This document shows, piece by piece, positions 11,306 to 21,553 of a stretch of 64,000 nucleotides of DNA (within the stretch, counting starts at the first letter, position 1; every line of letters begins with the position of its first letter). The DNA lies in assembly GCF_000208745.1 (NCBI RefSeq), contig NC_030852.1, forward strand, positions 27,738,752 through 27,802,751, written 5' to 3'. The translations under genes and the position numbers were made by a program. Origin of the DNA: Theobroma cacao (taxonomy: Eukaryota > Streptophyta > Magnoliopsida > Malvales > Malvaceae). The notes under the pieces are model-generated. The model had not been told where the DNA came from. It made no database searches and worked only from the letters and a program-made list of their open reading frames with translations.

Positions 11306-13651
11306 TTATGGTGCATCTGCAAAGACTTCATTGAGCATATCATCCTCACTACTGATCATAAACAGCTCTGCATCCTTTTCTTCCTCATTGGAGAAATCCC
11401 TCCTGCCAAGCTTTGAATGAGCTGCAATAAATATCATCTTCTGAGCCCTCTCAAGGCCTATTCGTGAGTGTCTGTGGACACAAATCCACTTCATCAAAGA
11501 CCAGTTACATTTAAACCCACAAGAAGTTGCATGTAGGAATATAAGCCTCACTGCAACCTTTCCTAATGACTTGTATTCACTAAGACAAGTTTCCCATACT
11601 AGCCTACTGCTTTGGGGGTTAGCAATTTTCATTTTGCCAGTCACAGGGTCTCGCTGTTTAACCTGAACAGCTTGGGCATACAGTGGGTCTAACCCTTCTG
11701 ATCTCCATTTCATGAGCTCCATCAGTGCAACATGACCTTCTTCCCTGGTAACCAAACGAGTTATGAGCTTATCAACATCCTTCTCCTGCTCATGAGTCAG
11801 GCACTTGAATGGTGGAAGGTATTTTCCACTAGTTTCCCGTGTCAAGTAAAGCGGATCAAGTATAAAAGCAGCTGACCATGCAGGGTGGTAGTTCTTTCTA
11901 AATCTCTTTTCAACAATTTTCTCAACAGGTGCTTCAGCAAGGTTGAACTTGGTACACCATTCCTTCACTTTTAACCTCAACTCCTCCCAGAGCGGAAGGC
12001 ATTGCCCAATAAGTGGCCTCTCCACCTCAATCTCTTGAGCCATACCTCTGATCAACTTCACCAGTGAATAAACTGCCTCCAAATCATTCCAAAACCCCTC
12101 ATTTTGGACAATCCCAGCAACTTCCTGTGCAACTGGATCCTCAACACAGATCACCTTGTAAAAATCGTCCAACACAACCATCTGAAGTACTCGGGAACAG
12201 TTCAGTATGTCCTCCAACATTGCAAAAACATGTGCAATATTACTGCTGCAATCGCATTTGTTGGAAGGAACCCGTATCAACCCGGCACACTCAAGCTCCT
12301 GCATCCTATACTTTTGAAAGCTTGCTCTAACTTGCGACTTGTTATTTACAAAATTTGCAAGCTTTAAGGAATTCTCAGTGACAGTCCTGAAAAGGAGTAG
12401 CTCTTTGCTAAAATCCTTTATCAAACTAACAAAACCTTGAAGTTGACAAGATAGATTAACCATCCAATGATTCTGGATCTCCAAATTCCTCAATGCCTTC
12501 GCCTTATACTTATCTGCAACTATTCCTACACACTTCTGCACACCACTTCCAGAAATCCCCATTACTGCCTCCCACAAAACCTCCTCCGCATACTTGGAAG
12601 TCACTGATCCGCCAGTAAAGACTGCCTTCTGGTACACGCTGCTCCCATTCGGAAGATTAACACTAAATTTAACCAAATTCTCCTCCACACAGCATGAGCT
12701 AGTACTACTACTAGTATAACTACTACTACAACAGCAACAATTTTTTCTCTTCCACCCATCAGAGGCAACCTGAAAGAACATTGCATCCCTGATTCTAGCC
12801 TCGGATTCCCTCTTGGCCTCATGAAACTTATTATCAAGCCGTGCACCCGAGAGGTCCCTCCTTGACACAGCAGGCATCCCAACCTGGCTAAGGAAAGCCC
12901 GAAACTTTGGGTGCTCGAGGCTCGAAAAGGAGACTGACCCACAAGACTCATAGAACCAATCAGCTAATAAATCGAATGCAGAATCAATCTGGTCCTTGCT
13001 TAAAGCTGGACCAGGAGAAGTTTTAGGACTCTTAAGCCTCTTAACACTATCTTCCAACATTGCTAATGCATCTAAATCTTCTTTCCCACCAGATAAAACC
13101 AAATGCTGCTGAGTCAACCCAGCATTATTGTTATTATTATGACTCGAGAAACCCAGCAAACGAGTCGACTCAACTATAGCCAACGCGTTATTATTATCAT
13201 CGTTACTGTTATTACTTACTTGGTTTTGTAAAGGAGAGACGATAGCTACTGAGGGACTTCGCTTTCGATGATTATGATGATGATAAGAAGCAGAAGGGGA
13301 AGCCAATGAAGATATAGGTAAAGGAGAGAGCGAGGAATTGGGTCTCAAAACGGAGCTGAAATTGGGGCAAGTGCCGCGTTTTAAGTGCTCGGAGGCCGTT
13401 CTGGAAGGGTTGGAGGCGGAGAAGACGGCGTCGCACAAGGAGCACTTAAGTTTAACGGCTTTGGGGAGGTTGGTGTCCGGGTTTCGAACGAGAATTGGTT
13501 CCAGATGGGCCCAGTACCAGGCTCCTTTGCCCTTGGTAGCCTTGGTTCGAACCGTGATGAGCCCCTCGTATCGCTTGTTCACGGCTTTTGCAGCTGGGTC
13601 TTCCGTGGAAGAAGACGGGTCTGTTGGCGGTAGAGAGTTTGCTGAAGCCAT
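11306..13651 (-). CDS. BED-type zinc-finger protein of hAT transposase ancestry (781 aa)
   Basis: One long uninterrupted ORF of 781 codons. The N-terminus has the motif AKAVNKRYEGL and a Cys2-His-Cys finger of BED type (C70, C73, H89, C95; CSLCDAVFSASNPSRTASEH). A Ser/Asn-rich low-complexity linker follows (about 100-190), then a hAT-transposase-like body and a degraded hAT dimerisation-like C-terminus (about 680-750, LVWETCLSEYKSLGKVAVRL). From memory it resembles the Arabidopsis pair At1g62870/At1g12380, a conserved single-copy-like plant family and therefore probably a domesticated transposase. No terminal repeats flank it, and the ORF is intact, which fits a host gene. The molecular role is unknown; DNA binding in the nucleus is inferred. 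The start is the first ATG of the ORF, with a purine-rich leader upstream. Confidence 0.88.
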   Translation of the reverse strand: MASANSLPPTDPSSSTEDPAAKAVNKRYEGLITVRTKATKGKGAWYWAHLEPILVRNPDTNLPKAVKLKCSLCDAVFSASNPSRTASEHLKRGTCPNFSSVLRPNSSLSPLPISSLASPSASYHHHNHRKRSPSVAIVSPLQNQVSNNSNDDNNNALAIVESTRLLGFSSHNNNNNAGLTQQHLVLSGGKEDLDALAMLEDSVKRLKSPKTSPGPALSKDQIDSAFDLLADWFYESCGSVSFSSLEHPKFRAFLSQVGMPAVSRRDLSGARLDNKFHEAKRESEARIRDAMFFQVASDGWKRKNCCCCSSSYTSSSTSSCCVEENLVKFSVNLPNGSSVYQKAVFTGGSVTSKYAEEVLWEAVMGISGSGVQKCVGIVADKYKAKALRNLEIQNHWMVNLSCQLQGFVSLIKDFSKELLLFRTVTENSLKLANFVNNKSQVRASFQKYRMQELECAGLIRVPSNKCDCSSNIAHVFAMLEDILNCSRVLQMVVLDDFYKVICVEDPVAQEVAGIVQNEGFWNDLEAVYSLVKLIRGMAQEIEVERPLIGQCLPLWEELRLKVKEWCTKFNLAEAPVEKIVEKRFRKNYHPAWSAAFILDPLYLTRETSGKYLPPFKCLTHEQEKDVDKLITRLVTREEGHVALMELMKWRSEGLDPLYAQAVQVKQRDPVTGKMKIANPQSSRLVWETCLSEYKSLGKVAVRLIFLHATSCGFKCNWSLMKWICVHRHSRIGLERAQKMIFIAAHSKLGRRDFSNEEEKDAELFMISSEDDMLNEVFADAP

Positions 13652-16440
13652 TCCAGTTTAAGGCCGTGTTTGGTTCCAGGACACAATTTGGTTTTCGGTT
13701 ATGTTATGGTCATGGTGAAGAAGAGAGAGTGACAAGCAAAGAAGTATGAGGTTTGATGAAGGGGGGAGATAGAAGAAGAAGAAGGAAGAGGGTATAAATG
13801 AGGGAGAAAACGAGAGAAGGAACAGGGAGGGAAGAGAAATGGGGGGAGGGGGGGCTATGATTATAGTTGTGATGTCAGACTATTCACTGATTAGTTTAAA
13901 ATAGAATTATAGATTAATAGATGTCACAATTATGTCAAATGCAAAATCTCTAATATTGGAAGTTAATATAACCATATACTATAAAATAAACTGTTCGTTA
14001 AAGAACTTTGTCTTTGCCCCTCCAAAAAAGAATTACTACAACTATTACTAAAAGAAATGAAATTATGAAAACCTTTTTATTGTTGAGCTTCACATTCAAG
14101 AAACTTATATACTACTGATCTCAAATGAATCCCACTACTATGAGTTTAGGACGATCAAGTATTAGTAATATAATGCTTAGGGAAATGCTTACTATCAAAT
14201 TAAAATTTTTTTATTTTTTATACTCACAAGTAAATTTTCTTAACCAATAGTTTAAGTATTAGATCAATAAGACACTTTAAAATTTTCCTAAGAAGTAAAT
14301 ATCTTTATATTAATTGTCAACTATTATATAAGATTTTAATTAATTTTAAACATACTTTTACATAGCTCTTATTTTATTGTCATTATCATTATTATTTTTA
14401 TTATTTAGTATATAGAGAAACTAATATAAGTCCACGTGCTGTCTGGGGGAAGTGAGAGTCACTCACAAGAGGACAAAACTTGTCACCCCCGCACATCACA
14501 GATGGTAGGGTCGGACTTCTTACGACAGCCGAGAGGCTAGCTTTGCTTAATTGGTAACCTTTGCTTCCTAGGCTCATCCGTGTGTACCACTCGATCAACC
14601 CGCACATGGAAAATGTTTCCTCTCCTTTACATTCCGTTTCCCCTCGATACCTTTTTTTATTTTTATTCTCTTTTTCTTTCAATAAAAATTAAAATTTTTA
14701 ATTCAATAATAATTATATTTATATCATATTAAAAAAGCCAAGCGCATAATATTTTTTGTTTATTTTCCCCCTCACCTCATGATAATCTTAATAACCCAAC
14801 ACGTGAGATTTTCATAAAGAAAAAAAAAAAAAAACTCCAACCCTGTGAGTGTCATGAATGATGATTTCATATTAAAACTCTCAATTAAATTTCCTCCACT
14901 TTCGAAGCTAGTTCATTTGGTTGGGTGGTTGATTATGTATCATTAGTAGTTCACAAGCGTAACAGCCAAATCCTACTAAAATGACTTTCTTTTATTTATT
15001 TATTATTTTTTTTTTTGTTTCCATCAAGTCGCACTTTATTACCTCTACAAACATAAGACCAGGACTAAGACAAGAACAAGGTTTTTTGAGTTCATTTATT
15101 ATTGCAAGTTCCTGTCTATAATTTAAGCAATATGACATTTATAAATGCAAGTCAGCTTAATGCTACCGCTACTTAAGTCTCCATCGACTCTAATCGAGGT
15201 TTAAACTTTGAAATGAAACTTGTTTAAATCAACCATTGATTATTCAAATTTGTAGACAAGACGGGGAAGCTCAACGACACTAATTTAAAAACTTTCGTAG
15301 TGCATTGCCACTTTCTTTTTCTTCTTATACTTTAATCATGCTAGAGGAACAATATTCTTCTGTTAAATGAAGAGTGTTAACAACGGCTATATTTAGAAAC
15401 AAACACATGTCAAACACTTCGGAAAAATAACCTTTTATATATTAAGCTATGTTGAGGAGTCACGTGTGGAACATCATCAAAGCCTAATTGAATATAGTGC
15501 TTAGAGAATTTAATTTAATAAATAAGTGCACGTATTTGTCACTAATATATCCTAAACTCAAGTAACACGATAGTGATAGGTTCAGTTTAGCTAATTCAAT
15601 ATATGAATGTTTGTAAATTGGCAAAATTATTGATTTTAATTATACTCTTTCTTTTTTAGGGAAAAGGTTGGAAATAATTATTTCTAGTTGTGTCTTTCCT
15701 TAATAATGAATACAAAGAAGACAAACCTTTTTTTTCGTGAGACGTCAAGATTGATACAAAACTACACCTATGGCAGGTATGTGGAGGAGGAATAAAAGTC
15801 AAAAAAGCGGTATCTTTGTTTGGATATTTGGGAGGGGTGATGGCTCAATTTCACCTTAAAGCAAAAATGGTGCTGTCTAGCCCTCAAGACTTTTTACATT
15901 TTCAGGTCCTACACTTCTACGCTCTCTGATTGGGTAGTTTTTTGCGAAGTGACAATTAATACTCTGGACAGACGGACCCATTCGATTTCAACCTTTGCGT
16001 TCTCATCATAGCTATTAAAGATTCCTAATTTTGAAGGCAAAATTTTCATCCCTGCCTTGTAAGAAATTTACTTGCTATCTTTGACAATGTTAATAAAGTA
16101 GGCAATCATCTTGGCTCCTCCTCCCCCGCTTTCGTTGTTTCCTTTTCTGTTTTTTCCCTCTCTCTCACATGCTTTAATGCATGGTCCAATTCTTATGCAT
16201 AGCTGTTTTCATTAGAACATAGTTTTCATGTTAGCATGTACGAGTGAAATTTATTTTATATATACCTTTTTTTTATGTCCGAAAAATATTAAGAAAAGAT
16301 TCCAACTTTAGATTTTAAAATTTTTAAAACTATCAATAACCATTAAATCAAAGTCACTAATAATAAGACAAATTACAATAAAAAGAATGCTAGAACTAAA
16401 ACATAACGGAATATTACTATTAGTAATTAATAAAGATCAT
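13652..16440. other. Upstream region of the BED-finger gene; intergenic
   Basis: Polypurine leader-like DNA (GA-rich on the + strand) at 13.7-13.86 kb probably covers the 5'UTR and promoter of the minus-strand gene. A GC-richer island at 14430-14640 contains a CACGTG G-box near 14434 and interrupts otherwise very AT-rich sequence; its 93-codon minus ORF has no recognisable domain. No gene is supported from 14.7 to 16.4 kb. Confidence 0.45.
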
Positions 16441-16469
16441 AAACACTGATATTAATATGTATTTTAAAA

Positions 16470-16800
16470 TTTTATATTTTTATTATATTCAATCAATTTT
16501 TTATATTTTTATTTTAAATAAAATATTTTTTTTATAATTAATAATTAATTAATTTATATTAATTAAAATATTATTTATTATTTTATATCACATGACATAT
16601 TGACATGTCATAATATCATAACATACTGATGTTACATGATATTATAATAATTATGTGGTATTTTTTACTCTTCAACGTAAATATAGAATGATAATTGATA
16701 TTATAATTAATGATAATTAATTTATCGTTAATTATAAAAATTTATTTCATTTAAAATAAAATTAAAAAGCTTAATTGAATATAATAGAAGAATATAATTT
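16470..16800. repeat. AT-rich inverted-repeat (MITE-like) element, family member A
   Basis: The left arm (around 16477-16530, with ATTATATTCAATCAATTTTT and TTTTATTTTAAATAAA) is matched in reverse complement by the right arm around 16740-16795 (TTTAAAATAAAATTAAAAAG and TTGAATATAATAGAAG). The core has the palindrome GACATATTGACATGTCATAA. It belongs to a dispersed family with at least four further copies in this window. Confidence 0.6.
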
Positions 16801-17610
16801 TTTTTAATAGTTTAATAATTTTTTTAAATATTATACTAACAATCAAAAACCAATAAAAGACTGAAGAAAAAAAAAAAAGATATTAGTAGGGAGATTGATT
16901 TAGTTTGCATGAAATTAGTTAATACCATGATGAGTTACAAGCAGGGCCACCCCAAATAAAAAAATCATTTAAACAATGAGAAACTATCTGATTACGAAGG
17001 CTAAAACGAAAACAAGAGAAAACAAAAGCAGCTTAGCCAAACAGCAAAAGAGGGGGAAAAAATGATGAGCAAATTGCAATTAAAAACAACCAGCTAATTC
17101 TCTCTCTCTCGCTCTCTGCTTCTTTCGAGTCTGGGGTTGGGTCATGTGTGGGGTAAAAATACTTTACATCATTATCAATCATTGTTTTTTCAGCCTGGAA
17201 GAATCATTAATGTTTAGGTATATGTGCGCACATGTTTTTAATCCTCAACCTCTGTATTCTATTTTGCTTTTTTAAGTATGGTGGAATCCAACCACTGAAT
17301 CTGATTTTTCTTTTTCTAATATCAATTTTAAATACTTTTTCGACTGGCTTAAACTCTACGTTATTTAAGTGCTAGTCTTTGGATTTGAAAATAAATATTC
17401 ACAACTAACAAAGGAAAATAGAAGTCAAACTTTGGGGGTTGTTTGTCCTTTAGTGACGTTTCATATTTTGCTTTTAAACGTAATAAATAATTGAAAATGT
17501 CCAAATAAATAAATAAAGTAAATGTTGAGTATGTGTTAAAACTTTGATAATATTATTTAGTGAGGCCGGTTGTAATGGCTAAAAGGGTGAAGAGGAAAAA
17601 AATAAATACG

Positions 17611-18853
17611 TAAATAAATTTTTGAATTTTATCAAGAAAGTTAATTTAATTTTTATCTTTTTATTACATTTAAATAAATTTTTAAATTTTTATTTTGAGT
17701 GAAATAAATTTTTTACATTGTCCATTGACTAACGGAAGTTAGTCAATATCATGTTATTTTTTATGTGACATATTGATGTGTCATATGATGTTAAATGAAG
17801 TGATATCAATAACTATTGATTAGAAATTGAGATTTTTATTTTTACTTATTCAAATGTCCACAAATTATTGAGTAGGGATTTGAAACAGAAAAAAAAAAAA
17901 CTAATTGCTTCAAATTGATTACCATTATTTCTTATTTGATTACCATCGAAGCCATCCTTTCTAACCAAAAAAAAACTTTCACTTTTTTCAACATTCTCTA
18001 AACTCAATGTACCTTATAATTAGAATATTCTCTCTCTATATGCAAATTTCTATTCCTCTTTTAAAAATCGTTCATTGGTAGTCTTGAATTTTTAAAATTT
18101 ATGAAAGATATGAGGAAGAATAAATAAAATTCAACACCATTAGATTTTTCTTACAGATTTTAAGGAATCGAAGAGCATCGGATTTCTTTTACATACTCTA
18201 AGGAAGAGAAAATAAGGATTTAACTTTTTTTTAACAAATTCTAAAAAAAACAAGAGCATCAAATTTCCTTTACTAAGATAGGATAAGAATTTTTTTTTTT
18301 TATTGTGAAACAAACATTGTATATCTTTACTAGTTTCAATATTATAAATGTTGTGTGTCTTACCTTTACTTTTCTTCTTCTCAAAATTGTTTATGAGTAT
18401 TCTTAGATTTTTTTACATCAACTTTCAGTCAAGCAACAATGGTTTCAATTAAAATGAAAAAGTGGTTTTTCTTGTTAGGAATGATGGCTTTAGCGAAGAA
18501 GTTGGTAATTTGTTTGAAACAATTAAAATTTTTTTCATTTTTTGTTTTGGATTTCTAACTAATAATTTTTAGGCAATTGAAAAAGAAAAACCTAAATTTC
18601 AAATCAATAATTTTTAATATTATATCATTTGCTATATGACATTGACATTTTCAAAATGACAAGTTAATATGTTACGTGGTAAATGATGTGACATTAAATA
18701 TTATTAATTATACCGTTGACAAATAGAGTTAATCAATAATAATGAGGGGTCATATTTAAATTAAAATAAAAATTTTAAAAATTATTTGAATGTAATAAAA
18801 TAATAAAAATTAAATTAATTTTTTAATGTAATTTATAAATTTATTTAAATTTA
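17611..18853. repeat. MITE-like element of about 1.24 kb with about 100-bp terminal inverted repeats
   Basis: The left terminus (17611-17715, including TTAATTTAATTTTTAT and TTTTTAAATTTTTATTTTGA) matches the reverse complement of 18750-18853 along about 100 bp with scattered mismatches. Inside the arms are GTTAGTCAAT/GTTAATCAAT motifs and a TGACATRTTGAxxTGTCAT-type core. The internal 17.88-18.6 kb is non-coding, so the element is presumed non-autonomous. Confidence 0.55.
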
Positions 18854-19595
18854 AAAATAATAATAAAAAAAGGATGGTACTTTTCTTCCTTCTCAATGAT
18901 GATTCTGATCTTCCTAGGCAAAAGAGGAAATCTGATCTGATCCATAATTTTCTTTTGTTGGGCTAAATTGGGCCTATTAGTGGGTGAAGTCTTCTTTACG
19001 TTTAATTTTTTTTTTCTAAAACTAAATTAAATCAATAGCTTTTGACTTTGGAGTATTGAGTGATAAAACTTTTGTTATACTTTTTGGTTAAAACATAGGT
19101 TACGTTTAGTATTTTATAATATAATATAATTGTAAATAATATGGTTATAAATAATATAATTATAAGAAAAATAATATTAAAATATTTGGTATGTAAGCAT
19201 AGTAACGATTAAAATATAAAAAAAATAACATTATAACGTTTGGTTTATAAGTGTTAGATTATAAATGTAATGTCAATTTTTAAAATTATTTATATGTATT
19301 AAAATACAAGTTTAGTATGCTTGTATTTTTTACTATTATTTTTTATATAATGTCATATCCTAAATATATTTTTAATGTCATTTATTTTATTTCAATTTTT
19401 ATTTTAACTTTATATATTTTAATTTTATTTCTTAACATAATTTTTTATATTATATATTATATTAAAATTTTTTTCTTTTAAAATATAATATTTCATTTTA
19501 TTTATTAATTCGTTGTATATGTATACATTAATTGCGACAGCTTATTTTATAAAAAGAAAAAAATGAGCAGGATATACACAAGTGGTATAATCATT

Positions 19596-20406
19596 AGACC
19601 TGTTAAAATGGGTATAGCTCATTAGATTAATCCATTTTCTATTAAATATGGGGTGAGTTGGGTTTGAAAAGTTAGGCCTATATTAGAACCGAATCTAAAT
19701 GGGCAAACCCATCAAATCAGTGGGCTGGGGTGGGTTAGGGTGGGCCATAAAAAATAATTTTAATTAATTTAATAATTTTATATATTTAACTATATAAAAT
19801 TAATAATGTAATTACCAATTATATTACTTATTTTATATATTTAAATGTTTTGAATATTTACTTATCAAATTAATAATTTTAATTTAGATTAAAACTTATT
19901 ATCTCTTTTTTTTTATAAAAATTAATACTAGATGATAAATTGATAACAATTCAGACCTTGAGACATCATTACTGTCTAAACAAAATTTAAATGTTTTGCC
20001 TGAGGACGAGGATTGAGGAGGATATAAATGAGTTTTGAAGTTTTTATTAATTTGTTATATACTTATATTTATGGGATGATAGTTTGTATTAAAGATTTAA
20101 ATTTTATTTATGTAATTTATTTATTTTTTATATTTGATGTAATTTATTTATTTGTAATATGTTTTTATTATCCAATTTATGAATTAAATCATAGAACAAT
20201 TTATTGATAGAAAATTTATTAAGTAGAATTATAAAAATGATTTTTTTTTTAATAAAAATAGGTTGACCCAACTTGGCCCATTGACTAACAAGGGATTGGT
20301 TAGCTTAAGGTTTTGATGACTTATGTAAAAATTGACTGACCTGGCTCAATCCATATTTTCTCAACCCACAAAGGTTTGGGTCGGGCCAACTCATATTGAC
20401 AGCTCT
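19596..20406. mobile_element. Non-autonomous hAT-like MITE (811 bp)
   Basis: The left end AGACCTGTTAAAATGGGT and the reverse complement of the right end AGAGCTGTCAATATGAGT form imperfect terminal inverted repeats. The flanks are AATCATT (19589-19595) and AATAATT (20407-20413), a near-identical target duplication of hAT size. Subterminal regions carry the GGGTTGGG/GGGCTGGG and complementary GACCCAACTTGGCCCA repeats typical of this plant element class. There is no coding capacity. Confidence 0.6.
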
Positions 20407-20639
20407 AATAATTTTTAACTTGCAGAATCTAAAATTTTAAAAAATTATGATTATGATATCTTTTAAGACTTGCTAAACATCAATTAACAAAGAAAACCTA
20501 ACATAACAAAAATCATCATGTTAGATTTTAAAAGATCTTAAGAAAAAATTGTAGAACCCAAAATTTCATAAAATCTTAGAAAAAATTACTTGCCTCTTAC
20601 CGATCAAGGGATAAATTGTTACGTTAGAAAAACAAAAAT

Positions 20640-20870
20640 GATAAATATGAAGAAAACTTAAATTAAAAAAAAAAACAATTTGAAGAATACAAAGAAGAAG
20701 ATAAAAAGGAGAAAGAAAAAGAAGATCGAGAGATTTTAACTCACAATTTCATCAAATATGAAGAAAACTCAATTTAAAAAAAAAAAACCAATTCAAAGAA
20801 TTGCAAAGAAAAAGATAAAAAATTAAAAAGAAGAGAAGAATGGGAGATTTCAACCCATAATTATGGACAA
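20640..20870 (+). repeat. Imperfect direct repeat of about 110 bp, purine-rich
   Basis: Two adjacent copies begin at about 20643 and 20753 with ATATGAAGAAAACT(T/C)AA, then poly-A, CAA(A)GAA and a GAGATTT(T/C)AAC ending. A shorter repeat, GACYTTAGCTA, follows at 20882-20920. It looks like a local tandem duplication. Confidence 0.6.
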
Positions 20871-21381
20871 AGAAGAAGCATGGACCTTAGCTAGAAGAAA
20901 AAGCAAGGACTTTAGCTAAATGAAGAAGAAGCAGCAAGGAGTTAAGCAGAAGTGCATAAGGTTTGAAAGGGATTGTAAGTAATTCATTTAAAAGTTGAAA
21001 AATAAAAATATTTTTAAAAATATTGTAGAGTATAATGTAATATGATTGAATTATTTTTAAGCTGTAATTGTATTACATCAAATATTTGTTTTGCAATAAA
21101 TGTAATATGATTATTTTTACATTGTAGCGTTTGTTTTATAATGAATAATGATTTAATTGAGTACATTTAAAAAATATATTTTTACTTTTTTTATACCAAA
21201 CACTATTGTATAGAATTCAATAATTTATTTTAAAAGTCTTTATATATATTTTTCGATTATAACCATTTGAGTTTTTGTGTATATTATCCATCAAGTACTT
21301 ATTCTATTTATTACATTCAAGAAAGAATTTACTTGGAGGTCTATAAGATTTGCATAACAGTTTGAGGCTTGGGACAAGGTC

Positions 21382-21507
21382 CACGTGTCACCTCTTCAGT
21401 TTTGGTTGCACATGTTTTCCGTAATATCTCATGTAGCATTCCAAACCTGAAAACGGTCGCTTTAGGGTTTTAAAAAAATCCCAAGGCGAAAAACCCCTTA
21501 GGGTTTT
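21382..21507 (+). promoter_or_regulatory. FKBP gene promoter: ABRE-like G-box and two telo-boxes
   Basis: CCACGTGTCA lies at 21381-21390. TAGGGTTTT occurs twice, at 21463-21471 and 21499-21507, 47-91 bp before the ATG. Telo-boxes are typical of plant genes for translation and ribosome production and often sit near the transcription start. Confidence 0.5.
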
Positions 21508-21553
21508 AGAAGCAGCTGCTTTTCGTGACCAAAATTTTCTCAATCCGGAAGAA

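Noticed and set aside
12064..12367. Plus-strand ORFs inside the BED-finger gene
   Set aside because: Antisense of a clear 781-aa coding frame.
14401..14682. 93-codon minus ORF in the GC-richer island as a gene or tRNA-like sequence
   Set aside because: It has no domain, and I could not build a cloverleaf or find tRNA A/B boxes.
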